From Clostridiales bacterium (GTDB taxonomy: Bacteria > Bacillota > Clostridia > Christensenellales > Pumilibacteraceae), in the NCBI GenBank assembly GCA_015055625.1, contig SVHU01000005.1, positions 45,673 through 109,672 of the forward strand: 64,000 bases of DNA, written 5' to 3'. This document shows, piece after piece, positions 60,401 to 64,000 of the stretch (positions within the stretch are counted from its first letter, which is position 1; every line of letters begins with the position of its first letter). Made by a program: the position numbers and the translations under genes. Under the pieces are notes generated by a model that saw only the letters and a list, made by a program, of their open reading frames with translations, was not told where the DNA came from and searched no databases.

Positions 60401-63400
60401 CGATAACTCTTGGAATGTTTGGTAAATGCGGATTTGGCGTAGGCTCTGTCGGTAATAATGACAGCAACGGAAAAACGCATTTTACCGAGTATAAATATTC
60501 GTTCAACGAAGAGCTTCTTTCCGCATTGCAAGAGCAAGTATTTGGTAAGCAGATAACAGTAAAAGTTACCACAGATACCGACTACGTATTGGACAAAAAC
60601 GGTAACAAGATGTATTATCAGGACGGCGCGTTCAGTAATAGCATAGCTCAAAATTTATCTTTTGAAATTGTCGATTACTATGGAAATGCCGTAAAGAGCG
60701 TAGTTGGCGCAGAACGTGAATTTAGTATGACTTTACCTCAAGGCATGTACACATTGAAGGCTAACTATCAGGGTGTTAAGGGTAGTACAACGAATAGTAA
60801 AACTATTAGCATAGGCAAAAACACTAAGTCTATTACGTATGATATTTGTATAACCGATATCGGTGGATCGTTTACAATTCCAGGTGGAAATACTGTAAAT
60901 TCGTTTAATAGGAATTATACGGTAAATACCGCTGATAGCATAACGCTTAACACAAGCACGATGGCGTATATCAACAACGTTACGGCGGATAAAGTGTATA
61001 TCGAAGGAAGATTTGATAAGAAAACGACGGGCTGGTACGGATTTGTTCTAAACGTGTCAGAAGGCGCTACGAATGAAAACTATAATAGAATAGTGTTTGC
61101 AGTGCTTTTAGATAGCGTAGGAGCCGAACACAGCTTGTTCGTTAAGCATAGCGAAATTGGCGACTGGTGGAAGGGTAGCGGTAAAGGCTCTATCGAAAGC
61201 TTAATTACCGATTCGTCTGCGTCTTATAAAATGGGCGTGCTGAGAATAAACGACTATTATTACGTATACATAAACGACACTCTATTCTGGTCAGGACAAA
61301 TATCTGCTTTAAGTTCAAGCGGAAGCGTGTTGCCTGCTGATAACAAGTCGGGCTTTGGAGTGTTTGCTGGTTCTAACTGCGGAAGCGGAGCAAGACTTAT
61401 TTCGGATATTAAGTACACTACCGATATGAGAGTGGCTAGCGAAATACTTAAAAAAGAAGTTTATACGCTTTCTTGCGATAGCGAGGTAACTCTTGTTTCG
61501 GGAGGAAGAGAGGTTGTAAATGGCGGAGATATTTATGAGTTGGAATCAGCGTCCAAGCTTATTAAAATCGACGTTCCTAGTGGTAAAGATATTCTTGATA
61601 TTGACGTAAGAATTGACGGCGCGAAGCAAAATATCGAGTACGTGTCCGACGGTGTGTATTCGTTTGAGGCAATGAGCGGAGGAGATATAAAAATAGACGT
61701 AGAGTTTGGTGAAACCGCAAATGCAACGCTTGCTCTTGGTTATAAATCCGCAGTTGTTGTAAAAGACGGAGTTGAGTACGCGATGTACGATATTGCCGAC
61801 GTTGTGGCATCGGATATTACGGTAAGTGTTCTTAATGTTTATACAGGAAAGGTTGTGTCTTTTGCGCTTGATACTCAGCATCAAAACATCAATCTTGATA
61901 GTGGAACTTATCGCATTTCGTACGAATATAACGATAACGTATGTGAGAAAATCGTGCAAATTAAGCCTGGAGAGAATACGTTTGAGGGAGAAATATCCAA
62001 GGCATATTTAGGTGGATCGATAAGCTTTATAAATAAATCCACAGGCAATAATTATACTCTTACAAGCTTTGACAGAGTAAACGCAGGAAGTACGAGCGGT
62101 GGAAGCTGGTCGCTTATTGACGGACAGCGCAACAGCGTTCACATGACAAACTTTACTTATGTAATGCAAGACAAGGTTGTAGCCGATCAGATTTATATAG
62201 AGGGTAAGTTTGATCTTACTTCTCAAAAGTTTACAGGCAAGATTGACGAGTCGTTCGGCGGACTTTTGGTGGCTCACGGACTTGACGAGCTTAGCGGAAA
62301 CGAAAACAGTTGGGCAAGAAATAATTCTCACAAGCTTATGGTAGGAATTTATAAAGAATCGCTTGTTGTAAACTGGGACAAGGATTTTGGTACAACAAAC
62401 ACTGTTGTTATTTCCAATCTTGAACAGCGCGGACTTTTGAGTGGGGACAGAAGCAGAGTAAAAGTGGGAGTTTTAAGAAATAAAAACAACTACTACTTCT
62501 ACGTAAATGACGTGTATGTCGGAAAGTATATCTGGGAAGTTCAAACGGATGCGAGCGGTATTGGTCTTGTGGATATAAAGAGTGATGTTAAGATTCACGA
62601 GTTCAATTATTCTACAAATAAAGAGATTATTGATGCACTCACTCCCGAGCAAAAGCTTAAGGATATTGATATCTACTTTATCGCAGGTCAGTCCAATGCT
62701 TCGGGTTATACAAAATACAATCAGGACACCGTAATGGCGCTTAATGACGATTATGTATACGGCTTTAACAATATCTGGTACACTGGTAACTCCAGAAGCG
62801 GAACGTCAACGGTTGCGACTAACCGCGTAAGAGATATATCCTTAATGCGAGCAGGTTACGGAGCATATTCAACAACGATGGGTGTAGAGCCCGGTCTTGC
62901 AGAAGCGCTATCCGTGTATTACAACCACGAAACGGGACGAGAAGCAGGCTTTATCAAGTATGCTGCGGGTGGAACAAGACTTCTTAACTACTTTACGGGT
63001 GAGAACGGTCCAGAGGGTAACTGGGTACCGCCCTCGTATCAAGCGACTCTTACAAGTGGAGTAACTAACAAGACGGGCGGATTGTACCGCAACTTCTTAG
63101 CGCAGGTAAGAAAGAGTATTGCAGACTACAAGAAGCTTGGCTATAATCCCGTTGTAAAGGGCTTGTATTGGATGCAAGGTGAGTCGGATAGAGGTGAACC
63201 TACCGAGTACATGAAGGCGTTCAAGTGTTTTGCATCCGATGTGAGAAAAGATCTTACCGATATTTGCGGACAGGATTGTTCGTCAATGCCTATTATTATC
63301 GGCGAAATATCCAGAAGCTTTTCTTCGTGTGATTCCAATTCGATGAACCTTAACGCAGGCTTTATCGCAATGCAGAACACCATTCCTCAAAACGTTCCCA

Positions 63401-63567
63401 ATACCTATATCGTAAAATCCTCTGTGTTTGATCAGAACGCTTATATCAACGGCGTGGCTACAAAGGTGGGATCTGATCAGTACCATTGGAATTATAAAGA
63501 TCACCTTAAGATTGGTAATCTTGTGGGCGAATGTATCTTGGAAAACGTGCTTGCGTTTGACAAGTAA
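57457..63567 (+). CDS. Second giant modular SASA-esterase lipoprotein
   Basis: The 2036-residue protein shares the plan of the 12116 gene: lipobox GIAC (Cys26), BIG2-type domain (~44-122), InlB-type repeats (three here, ~126-332), three jelly-roll-like modules (~840-1020, ~1135-1319, ~1517-1718) and a C-terminal SASA esterase (~1735-2036) with GQSN (Ser1746), GESD and DxxH (Asp2007, His2010). Extra parts absent from the first protein: a carboxypeptidase-regulatory-like domain (~336-405, VSGKVVDNNGKALVAQ), a further lectin-like module (~414-608) and another InlB-like stretch (~620-745). It probably works on glycans outside the cell. ATG 57457 follows GGAGG; the in-frame 57445 ATG overlaps that site. 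Confidence 0.85.
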   Translation: MSKKHLLKAGIIGALCLTVTSVGIACSTDNGGNNDDKPTITNEMVVDIADVELEIGQRERVTVDVTNMEGEEIDCKCSNSAIAFYDKQNGQIVGLQPGNVTFTFTLKNKPSISKTIDITVIQTTEYTVVVGDSAPVTIMHGGKITKPADPSSWQDEKTVYTFDCWVKEGTDIEWDFDTPVTSNITLVARWTENARKYAVDVNGNVTQYEYGSYIQAPKDLDDKITQTQISTFDGWYVKGTLIKWNFATDKVTGEVVLEPRFIDSVRYYTITYTVDGEVYKTDKYEYNAPLIFPQNPQKPSTEEYDYVFIEWEGVSDGTLVTSDMTIEAVFEERQSYVNVSGKVVDNNGKALVAQLYFDGKSVGRSDSSGNYSIKVKPDSKEHNITAVRDGYYEMGVKFVVDSTEDIYLPEIVTMKSGLVGKNVDLAYDRFGLVQDVDKNFALSVNTSGNKAVGYTFLKGLDDGTLAFTLKFNDGCGSTDGKWADALININGIISDNNGKDIGLGISSAGTLNTTGTNLALSSPTNGNGNVGAVLNRLKNGVTDVSYSFVYAKVNSEISLFAKSSLMNEYVFMGSYASNALVGELKLGFEITCDNSSAVLALDVSALTYGSVEDAQKLVDSVRGVNYKVVTYEERADGGYVVSEEIIKGYGNVTVIPEAKEHFVLNIEKSVLEGEASEDLVLSVYYDRERFDVDYVVDGEVYKTLSVRYGQTPKAPFIPSKSGYTARWDKTITNCSGNETVTAIYEESDTFALNVSVESKKITINGKDYDAYDFSAQELQDVKITLKKDGGAESDYNESVRLVPGNYTIKVSHNGNTYSENVVISDSDVNVTVGISKTKLGGSVGGFSSFVNGNKVYVSNDAVSLSHHDYTYNDSVQGDRYYIESDIFFDAIGDKTSNAMVGIMPAVRNEKLEGSGAGKLIVGVTQAGKLAYTYKGGWSYAPVEIADVKDKVTYNGNKYSYKLGVYRNGADFALFINGEYIDTITLGMFGKCGFGVGSVGNNDSNGKTHFTEYKYSFNEELLSALQEQVFGKQITVKVTTDTDYVLDKNGNKMYYQDGAFSNSIAQNLSFEIVDYYGNAVKSVVGAEREFSMTLPQGMYTLKANYQGVKGSTTNSKTISIGKNTKSITYDICITDIGGSFTIPGGNTVNSFNRNYTVNTADSITLNTSTMAYINNVTADKVYIEGRFDKKTTGWYGFVLNVSEGATNENYNRIVFAVLLDSVGAEHSLFVKHSEIGDWWKGSGKGSIESLITDSSASYKMGVLRINDYYYVYINDTLFWSGQISALSSSGSVLPADNKSGFGVFAGSNCGSGARLISDIKYTTDMRVASEILKKEVYTLSCDSEVTLVSGGREVVNGGDIYELESASKLIKIDVPSGKDILDIDVRIDGAKQNIEYVSDGVYSFEAMSGGDIKIDVEFGETANATLALGYKSAVVVKDGVEYAMYDIADVVASDITVSVLNVYTGKVVSFALDTQHQNINLDSGTYRISYEYNDNVCEKIVQIKPGENTFEGEISKAYLGGSISFINKSTGNNYTLTSFDRVNAGSTSGGSWSLIDGQRNSVHMTNFTYVMQDKVVADQIYIEGKFDLTSQKFTGKIDESFGGLLVAHGLDELSGNENSWARNNSHKLMVGIYKESLVVNWDKDFGTTNTVVISNLEQRGLLSGDRSRVKVGVLRNKNNYYFYVNDVYVGKYIWEVQTDASGIGLVDIKSDVKIHEFNYSTNKEIIDALTPEQKLKDIDIYFIAGQSNASGYTKYNQDTVMALNDDYVYGFNNIWYTGNSRSGTSTVATNRVRDISLMRAGYGAYSTTMGVEPGLAEALSVYYNHETGREAGFIKYAAGGTRLLNYFTGENGPEGNWVPPSYQATLTSGVTNKTGGLYRNFLAQVRKSIADYKKLGYNPVVKGLYWMQGESDRGEPTEYMKAFKCFASDVRKDLTDICGQDCSSMPIIIGEISRSFSSCDSNSMNLNAGFIAMQNTIPQNVPNTYIVKSSVFDQNAYINGVATKVGSDQYHWNYKDHLKIGNLVGECILENVLAFDK

Positions 63568-63591
63568 TAGGACTAAAACTTAACGTAACAA

Positions 63592-63635
63592 AAAAAGAGC
63601 AAGACTGAAGTTTTTTAATTTCACTTGCTCTTTTT
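63592..63635 (+). terminator. Terminator of the second giant lipoprotein
   Basis: A 12-bp perfect stem (63592-63603 with 63624-63635) ends in T5. Confidence 0.88.
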
Positions 63636-63689
63636 ATGCGTTTTTTATAATAATCGCTAATATTATTGTGTTTTTTCAAGAAACTTAGA

Positions 63690-63718
63690 TTGACAAGTAT
63701 TGTTTTTTAGAGTATAAT
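63690..63718 (+). promoter_or_regulatory. Consensus promoter of the third giant lipoprotein
   Basis: TTGACA (63690-63695), 17-bp spacer, TATAAT (63713-63718): a full match, as for the first copy, although the flanking sequences differ. Confidence 0.85.
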
Positions 63719-63821
63719 GTATTTAATAATATTGAAGATAAATATAACTGATGAGAATTTTCCCTTAGCTTATCGACATAACAGTAAGGGATAATTGTGT
63801 TATTTATATTTATAACAATTA

Positions 63822-64000
63822 AAAATAGGAGGAAAAATGGATAAGAAGAAATTGCTAAAAGCAGGTCTTGCAAGCATGTTGTGTCTTACTATTGGAGGCG
63901 TGGTAGTAGCGTGCTCGGATGGTAGTGGAGATGGAGGAAAGGATGATCAACCGCCTGTAACACACGAGATAACTGCAACAATTGCTAATACCAATATCGA
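63822..64000 (+). repeat. 179-bp near-identical repeat, copy 2
   Basis: Matches 12101-12279 with a single mismatch (a silent GGC/GGA change in a Gly codon). The repeat runs into the window edge. Confidence 0.95.
63837..64000 (+). CDS. Third giant-lipoprotein paralogue, 5' end only
   Basis: ATG 63837 with AGGAGG upstream opens a frame that runs to the edge (54 codons). The product so far is identical to residues 1-54 of the 12116 protein: signal peptide, VVAC lipobox and the start of the BIG2-type domain. What follows is outside the window, so only the family is inferred. Confidence 0.85.
   Translation, partial: MDKKKLLKAGLASMLCLTIGGVVVACSDGSGDGGKDDQPPVTHEITATIANTNI

Noticed and set aside
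59788..60651. Minus-strand ORF of 287 aa
   Set aside because: Lies within the second giant lipoprotein gene; no ribosome site or recognisable domain.

Overview
The window looks like chromosome of an AT-rich, spore-forming, Gram-positive anaerobe of the class Clostridia. The support is: sporulation and germination genes (yyaC-like, sipL-like, spoIIR, sleB-ypeB, yabP-yabQ); the Firmicutes orders mfd-prsA and veg-[sporulation gene]-ispE; strong AGGAGG ribosome sites with 17-bp-spaced TTGACA/TATAAT promoters; lipoprotein signals; and a glycyl-radical activase. A gut-type lifestyle on host or plant glycans is an inference from the GH20, GH28, GH43 and SASA-esterase genes. No rRNA, tRNA, CRISPR array, prophage or intact transposase gene was seen. 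Species cannot be named from the sequence alone.

Layout. 1-7.4 kb: the 3' end of mfd, a PrsA-type foldase lipoprotein, a HAD phosphatase, a YyaC-like sporulation protein, a CvpA-domain protein with an added C-terminal half, and unknown proteins. 7.47-7.65 kb: a MITE-like element with terminal inverted repeats and a perfect 8-bp target duplication. 7.8-11.8 kb: a lipoprotein, the rplM-rpsI operon with a structured leader, and rsmA. 12.1-16.8 kb: a giant modular lipoprotein ending in a SASA/SGNH esterase domain. 16.9-20.8 kb: a SLOG protein, a zinc-ribbon/acidic protein, and an amino-acid ABC operon whose ATPase carries an unusual insertion. 20.9-26.3 kb: veg, sipL-like, ispE, spoIIR, sleB, ypeB. 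26.4-30.2 kb: an atypical thioredoxin reductase, a nitroreductase, an esterase, and divIC-ppx/gppA on the minus strand. 30.4-35.5 kb: a regulator-potABCD polyamine operon. 35.6-37.8 kb: mnmG followed by ~95-100-bp tandem repeats.

37.9-40.8 kb: a minus-strand MerR-EamA-GH28 operon behind a promoter with the 19-bp spacer typical of MerR control. 41-46.5 kb: a MATE exporter, an orphan glycyl-radical activase, tspO, a GH20 hexosaminidase and trmL. 46.6-49.7 kb: a BspA-type leucine-rich-repeat lipoprotein built from DNA-level repeats. 49.8-50.3 kb: a REP-like array of eight 41-44-bp units. 50.5-53.1 kb: a four-gene cassette of related small membrane proteins, one carrying fourteen 13-residue Tyr/Asn/Gln repeats. 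53.2-57.2 kb: GH43, yabQ-yabP, tex. 57.5 kb to the end: a second giant SASA-esterase lipoprotein and the start of a third, whose visible 5' end is almost identical to that of the first gene 51.7 kb away.

The genes most worth follow-up are the expanding family of giant esterase lipoproteins and the split/fused membrane-protein cassette at 50.5-53.1 kb. Promoters, terminators and hairpins were found by eye; no folding, database or statistical computation was done.
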